64,000 nucleotides of DNA from Lacisediminihabitans changchengi (GTDB lineage Bacteria; Actinomycetota; Actinomycetes; Actinomycetales; Microbacteriaceae), in assembly GCF_016634425.1 (NCBI RefSeq), contig NZ_JAEPES010000001.1, positions 62,001 through 126,000 on the forward strand, read 5' to 3'. A program made the position numbers and the translations under genes. Below are positions 7,673 to 17,473 of the stretch, piece after piece. Each line of letters begins with the position of its first letter. Position 1 is the first letter of the stretch. The notes under the pieces are model-generated. The model had not been told where the DNA came from and did no database searches. It was given only the letters and a program-made list of their open reading frames with translations.

Positions 7673-9178
7673 ATGACCAGCGCACAGCACCCGGCAATCG
7701 CCATTGCGGGTCTCGCCATCGAATCGAGCACCTTCTCCCCTGCCCGCACCACGACCGCGGCCTTCCACCCGAAGCGGGGAGCCGAGGTGATGGAGAAATA
7801 CGCCTTCCTCGCCCCCGGCATGCCTCTCCGGGAATCGGCGACCTGGTTGCCCGCCCTGACCGGCAAGGCGATCCCGGGCGGCATCGTCACCCGCGAGGCG
7901 TTCGAGCAGCTGAGCCAGGAGATCGTCACGTCTGTTCGTGACATGCTGCCGCTGGACGGACTGTACTTCGACATCCATGGAGCGATGAGCGTCGAGGGCA
8001 TCGACGATGCTGAGGCGGTGCTGCTGCGACTGATTCGCGACGCGATAGGCCCTGACGTGGTGGTGTCTGCGTCGCTCGACCTGCACGGAAACGTCAGCCG
8101 CGAGCTGGTCGAACTCGTGGACCTCATCACCTGCTATCGCACGGCACCGCACGAAGACGAGGACGAGACCCGCGAGCGCGCCGTGCGCAACCTCGTCGAG
8201 CAGCTCAGCGCGGACGGCGCTAAGCCGATCAAGGCGTGGATTCCTCTGCCGATCCTGCTGCCGGGAGAGAAGACCTCCACGCGTCTCGAGCCGGCGGCGG
8301 GCCTCTACGAGCTGGTTGCCGAGGTGGAAAGCCGCTCCGGCATCATCGATGCGGCTGTCTGGGTCGGCTACGCCTGGGCGGATGAACCCCGCAGCGGCGC
8401 CGCGGTGGTGGTTACCGGAGACGACCGTGCCGCGGTGACGGTCGGAGCGCAAGAACTCGCTACCGCCTTCTGGGAGGCCCGCGACCGCTTCCCCTTTGTG
8501 GCCCCGACCGACAGTTTCGCTAACGCGCTCGACACCGCATTCGCCAGTCGTGAGCTGCCGTTCTTCGTCAGCGACTCGGGCGACAACCCGACCGCGGGTG
8601 GCGCTGGCGACGTCACGTGGGGCCTCACCGAGCTCCTCCGCCGACCTGAACTCGCCGCACCCGACGCACCACAGGTCATCTACGCGTCCGTGCCCGCTCC
8701 CACGATCGTCGCAGAGGCGGTGCGCGCCGGCGTCGGTGCGATGATCACCGCGACCGGCGGGGCGGATGTCGATGCCCGCCATGCTGGCCCGCTCACCGTC
8801 TCGGGGCTGGTGCACAGCATCCGTCACGGGGATCGGGATGCGCTCACTGAGGTGGTGCTGCAGATCGGCTCGGTCTTCGCGGTTTTCACCGAGCTACGCA
8901 AGCCGTACCACTATGAGCATGACTTCACCCGTCTGGGCCTGTCCCCGCGAAAGATGCATGTCGTCATCGTCAAGATCGGCTATCTCGAACCGGAACTGTT
9001 CGACATGGCAGACGGCTGGGTTCTCGCCCTCACCCCCGGAGGAGTGGATCAGGACATCGAGCGCCTCGGACATCGTCGTATCACCCGGCCGATGTTCCCG
9101 CTCGATCCGACGATGGCGACGCCCGATTTGACCGCTCGGATCGTGCCTTCTCTCGACGGAGGGGAACGCCGCAAATAG
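7673..9178 (+). CDS. M81 family metallopeptidase (MlrC/microcystinase C-like)
   Basis: A 501-residue protein of the MlrC/DUF1485 family, named for the last hydrolase of microcystin breakdown but widespread in bacteria that lack that pathway. Likely metal-binding motifs are YFDIHGAM (about 98-105), LDLHGN (135-140) and SDSGDNPTAGG (about 302-312). It begins 7 bases after the fusion gene and ends the operon. No signal peptide is seen, so it should act in the cytosol on the imported compound, probably cleaving an amide or peptide-like bond. Its substrate is not known. Confidence 0.88.
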   Translation: MTSAQHPAIAIAGLAIESSTFSPARTTTAAFHPKRGAEVMEKYAFLAPGMPLRESATWLPALTGKAIPGGIVTREAFEQLSQEIVTSVRDMLPLDGLYFDIHGAMSVEGIDDAEAVLLRLIRDAIGPDVVVSASLDLHGNVSRELVELVDLITCYRTAPHEDEDETRERAVRNLVEQLSADGAKPIKAWIPLPILLPGEKTSTRLEPAAGLYELVAEVESRSGIIDAAVWVGYAWADEPRSGAAVVVTGDDRAAVTVGAQELATAFWEARDRFPFVAPTDSFANALDTAFASRELPFFVSDSGDNPTAGGAGDVTWGLTELLRRPELAAPDAPQVIYASVPAPTIVAEAVRAGVGAMITATGGADVDARHAGPLTVSGLVHSIRHGDRDALTEVVLQIGSVFAVFTELRKPYHYEHDFTRLGLSPRKMHVVIVKIGYLEPELFDMADGWVLALTPGGVDQDIERLGHRRITRPMFPLDPTMATPDLTARIVPSLDGGERRK

Positions 9179-9206
9179 GGTGCGGCCGTTTCTATAGGCT
9201 TTTGCC

Positions 9207-10127
9207 ATGGATTTCCGCATCTTCGTCGAGCCCCAGCAGGGCGCCAGTTATCTCGATCAGCTCGCCGTCGCTCAGGCAGCAGAGAAGTTGGGATTCTCCG
9301 GCTTTTTCCGGAGCGACCACTACCTGACGATGGGCTCGGGAGACGGTCTTCCGGGGCCGACGGATGCCTGGACAACCCTGGCGGGGCTCGCTCGCGAGAC
9401 CTCCACGATCCGGCTCGGCACCCTCGTCTCGTCGGTCACGTATCGGCTGCCGGGCATTCTCGCGATCCAGGTCGCCCAGGTCGACCAGATGTCGGACGGG
9501 CGTGCGGAGCTCGGGCTCGGCACAGGCTGGTTCGAGCAGGAACACCGGGCCTACGGCATCCCGTTTCCGGCCAAACGCTTCGACCTGCTCGAGGAGCAGC
9601 TGGCGATCGTGACCGGCCTGTGGTCGACGCCGGTGGGTGAGACGTTCAGCTTCAGTGGCGACACCTATCGCCTCGATGACTCCCCCGCGCTGCCCAAACC
9701 CCATCAGGCGCGCGTGCCGGTGATCGTGGGCGGCGCCGGACCCCGCCGGACGCCGGCGCTGGCGGCCCGGTATGCCACCGAGTTCAACATCGGATTCCAG
9801 CCGTTCGGGCTGGTCGAGGGCTTCTTCAGCACGGTTCGCGAGGCCGCCGAGGAGATCGGTCGCGACCCTCGCGAGCTCACGTATTCGGTCGCATACCCGA
9901 CCTTCGCCGGGGCGACGGAGGCGGAGGCCGCGCGTCGCGCCGCCGCTACCGGCCGGGCGGAGGTCGACGCAGGAGCGAACCTGTACGGAACTCCCGACCA
10001 GATCGTCGATCGCCTGGGCTGGCTGGCGGAGTCGGGAACTGACCGGGTCTATCTGCAGATCCTGGACATGCACGACCTCGACCACCTGGACTTCCTTGCG
10101 CGAGAGGTGCTTCCGCAGCTCACTTGA
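9207..10127 (+). CDS. LLM class F420-dependent oxidoreductase
   Basis: A 306-residue luciferase-like TIM-barrel oxidoreductase, most like the TIGR03560 group of F420-dependent enzymes (FFRSDHYLTMGSGDGLPGPTDAW, GLGTGWFEQEHRAYGIPFP, VIVGGAGPRRTP). The substrate cannot be told from sequence. It starts 28 bases after the M81 gene and may be co-transcribed or have its own promoter. Use of F420 rather than FMN is inferred from family. Confidence 0.88.
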   Translation: MDFRIFVEPQQGASYLDQLAVAQAAEKLGFSGFFRSDHYLTMGSGDGLPGPTDAWTTLAGLARETSTIRLGTLVSSVTYRLPGILAIQVAQVDQMSDGRAELGLGTGWFEQEHRAYGIPFPAKRFDLLEEQLAIVTGLWSTPVGETFSFSGDTYRLDDSPALPKPHQARVPVIVGGAGPRRTPALAARYATEFNIGFQPFGLVEGFFSTVREAAEEIGRDPRELTYSVAYPTFAGATEAEAARRAAATGRAEVDAGANLYGTPDQIVDRLGWLAESGTDRVYLQILDMHDLDHLDFLAREVLPQLT

Positions 10128-10188
10128 CGCGGTCGCCGTCGCGGTCGCGGAGATCCCCCTCGCATACTCCCGTCATGCACGCCTGCTT

Positions 10189-10375
10189 GCCTGAACAACG
10201 GTTGTCCGTTATGCAGGCGAGCGGTTGTGCACGCGCGCGCGAGTTCAGGCTGACCTGCATTTAGGCGGGCCTGAAGAACGGTGGTCGGGTGTGCAGGTTG
10301 TCGTGTACAACGGCTATTCGTCGCTCAGGTTTGCCTGCGGAACGGGGGTTTGTTGTACAGGCCGTCCTGCACAAC
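10189..10375. repeat. array of three degenerate CCTG...CAGG hairpins
   Basis: The 536-bp gap before treX begins with three related inverted repeats. The first (10189-10218) pairs 11 of 13 positions around a TTGT loop and carries AACGG/CCGTT inside GCCTG/CAGGC. The second (10269-10297) and third (10333-10362) keep the GCCTG...AACGG...CAGG order but are eroded. A further TTCAGGC/GCCTGAA pair lies between the first and second. No gene is seen in this gap; the rest of it (10376-10606) holds nothing I recognise. Confidence 0.55.
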
Positions 10376-10606
10376 GGAAGTGTTCCACGGGGCGCCCCGA
10401 TTGCGCGGGAGCGCCCGTGAGGCCTCCCGGCCACGCCATCTACCCGGAGGAACGGCCACGCAGAGAAGCGGCCCCACGGAGAAGCGGCTGGGCTGAGGAA
10501 AGGCCAGGCGGCGGAGAAGCCAGGCTGAGTACGCCCAGGAGGAGGCGCGGTCGGGCCGCGAAACAGCTCGGACGACCACGCGACATGTCAAGGGGCGGCC
10601 CAGGAG

Positions 10607-10635
10607 TCGACCAGAGTTGCACGGCGGGCTACGGT
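10607..10635 (+). promoter_or_regulatory. predicted promoter of treXYZ
   Basis: TCGACC (10607-10612) and TACGGT (10630-10635) are separated by 17 bases and fit an actinobacterial -35/-10 (TAnnnT) pair. Transcription would begin about 20 bases before the treX ATG. Prediction only. Confidence 0.4.
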
Positions 10636-10663
10636 GACCAGAGGCGATCACGCAAGGAGAACC

Positions 10664-12862
10664 ATGGAAACCTGGCCAGGATCGGCATATCCGCTCGGAG
10701 CCACCTTCGACGGCAGCGGAACGAACTTCGCACTATTCAGCGAAGTGGCAGAGCGGGTGGAGCTCTGTCTCTTCACCGAAGACGGCACTGAGACGCGCAT
10801 CGACCTCGTAGAGGTCGACGCGCACGTCTGGCACGGGTACCTGCCACAGGTGCAGCCCGGCCAGCGCTACGGCTACCGGGTGACCGGAGCCTACGACCCA
10901 AAGAACGGGCAGCGGGCCAACCCGAACAAGCTGTTGCTCGACCCGTACGCCAAGGCGACCAGCGGTGACATCGACTGGGATCAGTCCCTGTTCGCCTACA
11001 ACTTCGGCGACCCCGACTCCGAGAACAACGACGACTCGGCGCCGCACATGATGTTCGGCGTCGTGATCAATCCGTTCTTCGACTGGGCCGGGGACCGGCA
11101 TCCGCGTATCCCGTACAACGACACGGTCATCTACGAGGCCCATGTCAAGGGGCTCACCCAACTGCACCCGGAGATTCCCGAGGAGCAGCGCGGCACCTAC
11201 GCCGGTCTCGCCCACCCGGCGATCATCGAGCACCTGCAGAAGCTTGGCGTCACCACCATCGAGCTGATGCCGGTGCACCAGTTCGTTCAGGATTCAACCC
11301 TGCTCGACAAGGGCCTGCGCAACTACTGGGGCTACAACACCATCGGCTTCTTCGCACCCCAGAACAGCTATTCCTCCGCCGGGGATCACGGCCAGCAGGT
11401 GCAGGAATTCAAGGGGATGGTGCGGTCGCTCCACGACGTCGGCATGGAAGTCATCCTCGACGTCGTCTACAACCACACCGCCGAGGGCAACCACCTCGGG
11501 CCGACCATCTCGTTCCGCGGCATCGACAACCAGGCGTACTACCACCTGGTCGACGACGACAAGCAGTTCTACATGGACTACACCGGCACCGGGAATTCGC
11601 TCAACGTGGGTAACCCGCACACGCTGCAGCTGATCATGGACAGTCTGCGCTACTGGGTCACCGAGATGCACGTCGACGGCTTCCGCTTCGACCTCGCCTC
11701 CACCCTGGCGCGCGAGTTCTACGACGTCGACAAGCTGTCAACCTTCTTCGAGCTCGTTCAGCAGGATCCGGTGGTCTCGCAGGTGAAGCTCATCGCCGAG
11801 CCGTGGGACGTCGGCCCCGGCGGCTACCAGGTGGGCAACTTCCCGCCGCAGTGGACCGAATGGAACGGCAAGTACCGCGACACCGTTCGCGACTTCTGGC
11901 GGGGAGAGCCCTCCACGCTCGGCGAATTCGCGTCGCGCATCACCGGTTCGGCAGACCTGTACGAGGGAGACGGCCGCCGCCCGGTCGCATCGATCAACTT
12001 CGTCACCGCGCACGACGGGTTCACGCTGCTCGACCTGGTCTCGTACAACGACAAGCACAACCAGGCGAACGGTGAGAACGACAACGACGGTGAGTCGACC
12101 AACCGGTCCTGGAACTCCGGGGTCGAGGGGCCGACCGATGATCCGGATGTCCTCGCCCTCCGTGCCCGCCAGGAGCGCAACTTCCTCACGACTCTGTTGC
12201 TGTCCCAGGGCGTGCCGATGATCGCGCACGGGGATGAACTCGGGCGCACCCAGCTTGGCAACAACAACGGCTACGCCCAGGACTCCGAGCTCACCTGGGT
12301 GCACTGGGACACTGCCGATCAGGGCTTGGTCGACTTCGTGGCCGCCCTTGTACGACTGCGGAAGGAACATCCCACCTTCCGGCGCCGGAGCTTCTTCGAC
12401 GGCCGCCCGGTCAAGCGCGGCTCGGAGGAGCCACTGCCGGACATCGTCTGGCTCACCCCGGCAGGCACCGAGATGGCCGAAGAGAACTGGGATGCCGGTG
12501 TCGACCGAGCGCTCGGCGTCTACCTCAACGGAAACGGCATTCACGGGCGCGATGCCCGCGGCCAGCGCGTCACCGATCGCAACTTCGCCATGCTGTTCAA
12601 CGCCGGAGACGACACCGTCGACTTCACCCTGCCGCCGGCCGAATTCTCCGAGCGGTGGGAGGTGGTGATCGACACCGCCGGCAACTCCGCCGACGACATC
12701 CCGCGCACCGCGGGAGACGTCATCCCGGTCGAGTCGAAGTCGATGGTGGTGCTCTGCGAGCACGTGGATTCGCCCATCGCCCCCGATGACCACTCGATCT
12801 CGGCGTCGCTGTCGGCGACAGTGGTCAATGCCCCGCAGTCGTCGAAACCAGAGGTCGGCTGA
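10664..12862 (+). CDS. treX: glycogen debranching enzyme TreX/GlgX
   Basis: A 732-residue GH13 isoamylase-type enzyme with an N-terminal CBM48-like region ([19 protein letters not shown]) and catalytic barrel. The GH13 regions are visible: [15 protein letters not shown] (nucleophile Asp), IAEPWD (acid Glu) and FVTAHDGF. It removes alpha-1,6 branches to give linear maltodextrins for TreY. The ATG at 10664 has AAGGAG just upstream, so the frame opening at 10634 is not needed. The stop overlaps the treY start (TGATG). Confidence 0.95.
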   Translation: METWPGSAYPLGATFDGSGTNFALFSEVAERVELCLFTEDGTETRIDLVEVDAHVWHGYLPQVQPGQRYGYRVTGAYDPKNGQRANPNKLLLDPYAKATSGDIDWDQSLFAYNFGDPDSENNDDSAPHMMFGVVINPFFDWAGDRHPRIPYNDTVIYEAHVKGLTQLHPEIPEEQRGTYAGLAHPAIIEHLQKLGVTTIELMPVHQFVQDSTLLDKGLRNYWGYNTIGFFAPQNSYSSAGDHGQQVQEFKGMVRSLHDVGMEVILDVVYNHTAEGNHLGPTISFRGIDNQAYYHLVDDDKQFYMDYTGTGNSLNVGNPHTLQLIMDSLRYWVTEMHVDGFRFDLASTLAREFYDVDKLSTFFELVQQDPVVSQVKLIAEPWDVGPGGYQVGNFPPQWTEWNGKYRDTVRDFWRGEPSTLGEFASRITGSADLYEGDGRRPVASINFVTAHDGFTLLDLVSYNDKHNQANGENDNDGESTNRSWNSGVEGPTDDPDVLALRARQERNFLTTLLLSQGVPMIAHGDELGRTQLGNNNGYAQDSELTWVHWDTADQGLVDFVAALVRLRKEHPTFRRRSFFDGRPVKRGSEEPLPDIVWLTPAGTEMAEENWDAGVDRALGVYLNGNGIHGRDARGQRVTDRNFAMLFNAGDDTVDFTLPPAEFSERWEVVIDTAGNSADDIPRTAGDVIPVESKSMVVLCEHVDSPIAPDDHSISASLSATVVNAPQSSKPEVG

Positions 12863-15231
12863 TGCGCATCCCCGTCTCGACCTACCGACTGCAGATCCGG
12901 GAGAGCTTCGACCTGTTCGCGGCGGCGAACATCGCCGACTACGTGCATGAGCTGGGGGCCGACTGGCTCTACCTCTCCCCACTGCTGAAGGCCGAACCCG
13001 GCTCGGATCACGGTTACGACGTGGTCGACCACACGCAGATCGATCCGACTCGAGGCGGTGCGGACGGACTGGATGCCGCGGCCGCCGCCGCGCGGAGGCT
13101 CGGCCTCGGTGTGCTCATCGACATCGTGCCCAACCACGTCGGAGTTGCCTCCCCCGCCCAGAATGCCTGGTGGTGGGACCTGATCACCCACGGCCGTGAC
13201 TCGCGCTACGCCGAGGCCTTCGACGTCGACTGGGAGTTCGGCGGCGGCAAGGTGCGCATTCCGGTGCTCGGCGACGGCCCTTCGACAAGCTCAGGGACCG
13301 ATGCGCTCGACGACCTCGAGATCGTCGGCGGCGAGCTGCACTATTTCGACAACCGCTATCCCCTCGCGCCGGGGACGGCCGACGACGGCGCCTCGGCCCG
13401 GGAGGTGCACGCTCGCCAGAACTACGAGCTGATCAACTGGCGCCGAGCGGATGCCGAACTCAACTACCGCAGATTCTTCGCCGTGAACACTCTGGCCGGC
13501 ATCCGCGTCGAGGTGCCGTGGGTCTTCGCCGAGTCGCACGCCGAAATCCTGCGCTGGATCACCGAGGGTCTGGCCGATGGCCTGAGGGTCGATCATCCGG
13601 ACGGCCTGGCCGACCCCGGTGGCTACCTCGACGCCCTCGCCGCCGAGACCGGAGGCAGCTACGTGCTGGTCGAGAAGATTCTCGAGGGCGACGAACAGCT
13701 GCCGACCAACTGGGCCACAGAGGGCACCACGGGGTACGACGCCCTCGCCGACGTCGACCGGGTACTGGTCGACCCCGCCGGTCGCACCGCGCTCGACGAA
13801 CTCGACCGCCGCCTGCGCGACACGGACGTGCGCGTGTCATGGACCGATCTGATCCACAAGACCAAGCGCTCGATCGCCGATGGCATCCTGCGCTCCGAGG
13901 TACTGCGCCTCGAGCGCGACCTGGGTGAGTCCGTCGAGCACACCGTCGCCGACGAGGGGTGGAAGCTCTCCCCCACCGCCGACGCGCTGGCCGAGCTGCT
14001 GGCGTGCTTCCCCGTCTACCGCTCCTACCTGCCGCTGGGCGCCGAGCACCTGCGCGAGGCTGCGCACCTGGCGAAGAGACACCGGCCGGAGCTGAGCGAC
14101 ACCGTGGACGAGATCGTCGCGGTGCTGGCAGACCCGGGCCACCCGGCATCCGTGCGGTTCCAGCAGACCTCCGGCATGGTGATGGCGAAGGGCGTCGAAG
14201 ACACCGCGTTCTATCGCTACACCCGCCTGGGCTCGCTCACCGAGGTGGGCGCAGACCCGAGCGAGTTCTCGATCGGCGTCGCCGAGTTCCACCGCCGCCA
14301 GCAGCTTCGCCAGGCCAGCTTCCCGGCGTCGCTCACCACCCTCTCCACGCACGACACCAAGCGGGGAGAGGATGTCCGCGCCCGCATCTCCGTGCTTGCC
14401 GAGATGCCCGAGCGCTGGGAGTCTGCCCTCGGCGAGCTCCGCGGTGAGTCCCCGCTCGGCGACGGCCCGCTCGAGGTACTGCTCTGGGAGGCCATCGTCG
14501 GCGCCTGGCCCGCTAGCCGCGAACGCTTGCATGCCTACGCCGAGAAGGCGGCGCGCGAGGCGGGCAACTCCACCCGCTGGACGGCGCCCAAGGAAGACTT
14601 CGAGCGGCGGATGCACGAGCTGGTCGATTCGGTGTTCGACGACGAACGGGTGGCCGGAATCATCCGCGGGCTGCTGGATGTCGTCGAGCAGCCCGGCTGG
14701 TCGAACTCGCTGAGCGCGAAGCTCATCCAGCTGACCGCGCCGGGTGTTCCCGACGTGTACCAGGGCAGCGAGTTGTGGGAGACCTCGCTCGTGGACCCCG
14801 ACAATCGACGCCCGGTCGACTTCGACATCCGTCGCCTCTATCTGGCCGCGATCGACGCCGGTAGCCATCCCGGCATCGACGAGACCGGCGCGGCGAAGCT
14901 GCTGGTGACCAGTCGCGCGCTGCGACTGCGCCGGGATCGCCCCGACCTGTTCACCCGATACGCGCCGATCACGGCGTTCGGGGCCGGCCGCCGTCACGTG
15001 ATCGGCTTCGACCGCGGCGGCGCCGTCACGCTCGCGACCCGGCTGCCGCTCGGCCTGTCACTCGATGGAGGCTGGCGCGACACGTCGGTACAGTTGCCCG
15101 GGCGTCCGGTGCTCGACCTGATCACCGGGAAACGGTACGAGGGAGGCACACTGCAGATGGCAGATGCCCTGGGCAAATACCCGGTGGCGCTGCTGATTCC
15201 GGATGATGGCATCGAGGAGGATCGGTCGTGA
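12862..15231 (+). CDS. treY: maltooligosyl trehalose synthase TreY
   Basis: A 789-residue GH13 enzyme that isomerises the reducing-end glucose of maltodextrins to an alpha,alpha-1,1 linkage. It has the typical TreY start ([20 protein letters not shown]), [22 protein letters not shown], and the late block [11 protein letters not shown]. The coding sequence contains a short dispersed repeat, TTCGACAAGCTCAGGG, near 13281, giving a local PSTSSG insert in a region that is variable in the family. It overlaps both treX and treZ. Confidence 0.95.
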   Translation: MRIPVSTYRLQIRESFDLFAAANIADYVHELGADWLYLSPLLKAEPGSDHGYDVVDHTQIDPTRGGADGLDAAAAAARRLGLGVLIDIVPNHVGVASPAQNAWWWDLITHGRDSRYAEAFDVDWEFGGGKVRIPVLGDGPSTSSGTDALDDLEIVGGELHYFDNRYPLAPGTADDGASAREVHARQNYELINWRRADAELNYRRFFAVNTLAGIRVEVPWVFAESHAEILRWITEGLADGLRVDHPDGLADPGGYLDALAAETGGSYVLVEKILEGDEQLPTNWATEGTTGYDALADVDRVLVDPAGRTALDELDRRLRDTDVRVSWTDLIHKTKRSIADGILRSEVLRLERDLGESVEHTVADEGWKLSPTADALAELLACFPVYRSYLPLGAEHLREAAHLAKRHRPELSDTVDEIVAVLADPGHPASVRFQQTSGMVMAKGVEDTAFYRYTRLGSLTEVGADPSEFSIGVAEFHRRQQLRQASFPASLTTLSTHDTKRGEDVRARISVLAEMPERWESALGELRGESPLGDGPLEVLLWEAIVGAWPASRERLHAYAEKAAREAGNSTRWTAPKEDFERRMHELVDSVFDDERVAGIIRGLLDVVEQPGWSNSLSAKLIQLTAPGVPDVYQGSELWETSLVDPDNRRPVDFDIRRLYLAAIDAGSHPGIDETGAAKLLVTSRALRLRRDRPDLFTRYAPITAFGAGRRHVIGFDRGGAVTLATRLPLGLSLDGGWRDTSVQLPGRPVLDLITGKRYEGGTLQMADALGKYPVALLIPDDGIEEDRS
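13278..13296. repeat. dispersed TTCGACAAGCTCAGG element inside treY
   Basis: CCCTTCGACAAGCTCAGGG is a 19-base word with CCC/GGG ends. The core is, from memory, a very common dispersed word in actinobacterial and other high-GC genomes. Here it sits in frame within treY and encodes PSTSSG. No second copy was seen in this window. Confidence 0.5.
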
Positions 15232-16952
15232 GTTTCGAGGTCTGGGCGCCGGCGGCGTCGACGATGACGCTGCTGCTCGACGGTGAGCGGCACGCGATGG
15301 TGCGGCTCGACGCCGGCTGGTGGGGCGCGGATGCCGGGTTGAGCGGCGAAAGCTACGGCTTCCTGATCGACGGGGACGAACATCCGCTTCCCGATCCGCG
15401 CTCACGGCGGCAACCGGAGTCGGTACACGGACTTTCCCGCACATTCGATGCGTCGGAGTTCGCCTGGTCCGACCAGAAGTGGACCGGACGTCAGCTCGCC
15501 GGCGGAATGATCTACGAGCTGCACATCGGCACATTCACCAAGAAGGGCACCCTCGACTCGGCGATCAAGCGGCTCGATCACCTGGTCTCGATCGGCGTGG
15601 ACTTCGTCGAGGTGCTGCCGGTCAACGGCTTCAACGGCGACCACAACTGGGGCTATGACGGCGTGCTCTGGTACACGGTCGACGAGAGCTACGGCGGCCC
15701 GGAGGCCTACCAGCGCTTCGTCGATGCGTGCCATGAGCGCGGCCTCGGCGTGATTCAGGATGTCGTCTACAACCACCTGGGACCGAGCGGCAATTACCTC
15801 CCGCGCTTCGGCCCGTACCTGCGCCAGGGCAGCGCGAACACCTGGGGCGACTCGATCAATCTCGATGCCCCGGAGGTTCGCGCCTACATCGTCGAGAACG
15901 CCCTGATGTGGCTGAGCGACTACCACGTGGACGGGCTGCGGCTGGACGCGGTGCACGCCCTTATCGACGAGTCGCCGGTGCACATCCTTCAAGAACTGTC
16001 CGTGCGGGTGGACGCGCTGAGCGCGTTCCAGCAGCGGCCGCTCACGCTCATCGCCGAATCCGACCTCAACGACACGACGCTCGTCACCCCTCGGGAGGGC
16101 GGAGGCTACGGCCTGCAGGCGCAGTGGAGCGATGACTTCCATCACGCCCTGCACGTGGCGCTCACCGGGGAAACCTCCGGGTACTACGCGGACTTCGAGC
16201 ACCTCGAGTCTCTGGCCAAGGTGATCACGCGTGGTTTCTACCACGACGGTACGTACTCGTCGTTCCGGGAGAAGGACCACGGGCATCCGGTCGACACCTC
16301 GAGCATGCCGGCCTGGCGGCTGGTGGTCGCCAACCAGAATCACGACCAGATCGGCAACCGCGCGATAGGCGACCGCCTGAGTGCGCAGCTCGACAGCGGA
16401 AAGCTCGCGATCGCCGCGGTGCTGACGCTCGCCGGTCCGTTCACGCCGATGCTATTCATGGGCGAGGAGTGGGGAGCGTCGACGCCGTGGCAGTTCTTCA
16501 CCGCACATCCGGAGCCCGAGCTGGGCGAGGCGACCGCACAGGGACGCATCGCGGAATTCGCGAAGATGGGCTGGGATGCGGATGTCGTGCCAGACCCGCA
16601 AGACCCGGCAACGTTCGAGAACTCGAAGCTGAAGTGGTCGGAGAGCGCGGAGGGTTCGCACGCCGAGCTTCTGTCGCTCTACCAGCGACTCGGCGAGCTG
16701 CGGCGAACGGTGCCAGACCTCACCGATCCGAGCTTCGGGCACAGCACGGTCGAGTTCGACGACGACGAGGGCTGGTTCGTACTGCGCCGCGGGGCGACCA
16801 CCATCGTGGTGAACTTCGCGGACTACCCGCTGTCGCTGCCGATCGGCGGCACCCTGCTGCTCGGCACCGCAGACTCCGTCGGAGCGTCCTCGTCGGCAGT
16901 CGTGCTGCCGCGGCACTCCGCGGCGATCCTGTCCACCCCGCCGCTCACGTAG
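15228..16952 (+). CDS. treZ: malto-oligosyltrehalose trehalohydrolase TreZ
   Basis: A 574-residue GH13 enzyme that releases trehalose from maltooligosyl trehalose, completing the TreX-Y-Z route. Motifs include the N-terminal FEVWAPAA block, [57 protein letters not shown] and [15 protein letters not shown]. The GTG start overlaps the treY stop. Its TAG stop lies at the edge of an interspersed repeat (TAGCGCCCGAGCG), so the repeat landed at or formed the gene end. Confidence 0.95.
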   Translation: MSFEVWAPAASTMTLLLDGERHAMVRLDAGWWGADAGLSGESYGFLIDGDEHPLPDPRSRRQPESVHGLSRTFDASEFAWSDQKWTGRQLAGGMIYELHIGTFTKKGTLDSAIKRLDHLVSIGVDFVEVLPVNGFNGDHNWGYDGVLWYTVDESYGGPEAYQRFVDACHERGLGVIQDVVYNHLGPSGNYLPRFGPYLRQGSANTWGDSINLDAPEVRAYIVENALMWLSDYHVDGLRLDAVHALIDESPVHILQELSVRVDALSAFQQRPLTLIAESDLNDTTLVTPREGGGYGLQAQWSDDFHHALHVALTGETSGYYADFEHLESLAKVITRGFYHDGTYSSFREKDHGHPVDTSSMPAWRLVVANQNHDQIGNRAIGDRLSAQLDSGKLAIAAVLTLAGPFTPMLFMGEEWGASTPWQFFTAHPEPELGEATAQGRIAEFAKMGWDADVVPDPQDPATFENSKLKWSESAEGSHAELLSLYQRLGELRRTVPDLTDPSFGHSTVEFDDDEGWFVLRRGATTIVVNFADYPLSLPIGGTLLLGTADSVGASSSAVVLPRHSAAILSTPPLT

Positions 16953-16962
16953 CGCCCGAGCG

Positions 16963-17067
16963 CGGGTTTCGATACGCGAACGCGCTAGAGCGCGTGCGCT
17001 ACTCAACCAGCGGCACTTCGCCGGTCGAGTAGCGCCCGAGCGCCCGCGCGAGGACGCGTATCGAGAC
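16963..17067. repeat. interspersed 105-bp repeat, copy A
   Basis: This 105-bp sequence is identical to 17331-17435. It contains internal dyads: GCGCTAGAGCGC near the left, GATACGCG/CGCGTATC at the outer parts, and CTACTCAACC/GGTCGAGTAG in the middle. It is non-coding and matches the style of intergenic palindromic repeats in Microbacteriaceae. It lies in the 521-bp gap between treZ and the Dyp peroxidase gene. Confidence 0.85.
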
Positions 17068-17119
17068 TCACCACGGCGTGCTCTCATGTTCGAAATGCCC
17101 GTGTCCCAGATGCCCGTGT

Positions 17120-17199
17120 CCGAAATGACGGAGATTCTGCAAAAACGGCTCCACATCGCACAGCTTTGCCGCAGAATCACCAAATCTCCGTCATTTCGG
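17120..17199. repeat. 80-bp imperfect hairpin
   Basis: Perfect 16-base arms (CCGAAATGACGGAGAT at 17120-17135 and its complement at 17184-17199) enclose nested pairing GATTCTGC/GCAGAATC and GCAAA/TTTGC. It is preceded by a direct repeat of ATGCCCGTGTCC. No ORF of note covers it. It sits between the two 105-bp repeat copies. Confidence 0.7.
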
Positions 17200-17330
17200 G
17201 CGGCGGCCAGCGAACTCCGGGTGCTTCGCCGCGGCGCTGCCGTCAACAGGCCAGAGGCTGCAATCCTCCCGATTTCGTCCTGTCGACGGACGATTAAGCG
17301 AGCTGATCCTGTTTATGGACGGGGCGGCGG

Positions 17331-17435
17331 CGGGTTTCGATACGCGAACGCGCTAGAGCGCGTGCGCTACTCAACCAGCGGCACTTCGCCGGTCGAGTAG
17401 CGCCCGAGCGCCCGCGCGAGGACGCGTATCGAGAC
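17331..17435. repeat. interspersed 105-bp repeat, copy B
   Basis: Base-for-base identical to copy A at 16963-17067. A further piece of the family, CTACTCAACCGGCG, follows at about 17457-17470 next to the end of the Dyp peroxidase gene. Identity over 105 bp in non-coding DNA implies recent copying or gene conversion. Confidence 0.85.
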
Positions 17436-17473
17436 CCATCACGCTTCGCAGCGGCCTACTCAACCGGCGCAGG

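Noticed and set aside
10189..10375. CRISPR-like array.
   Set aside because: The units are unequal, spacing is irregular and the repeats are degenerate hairpins; no cas genes.
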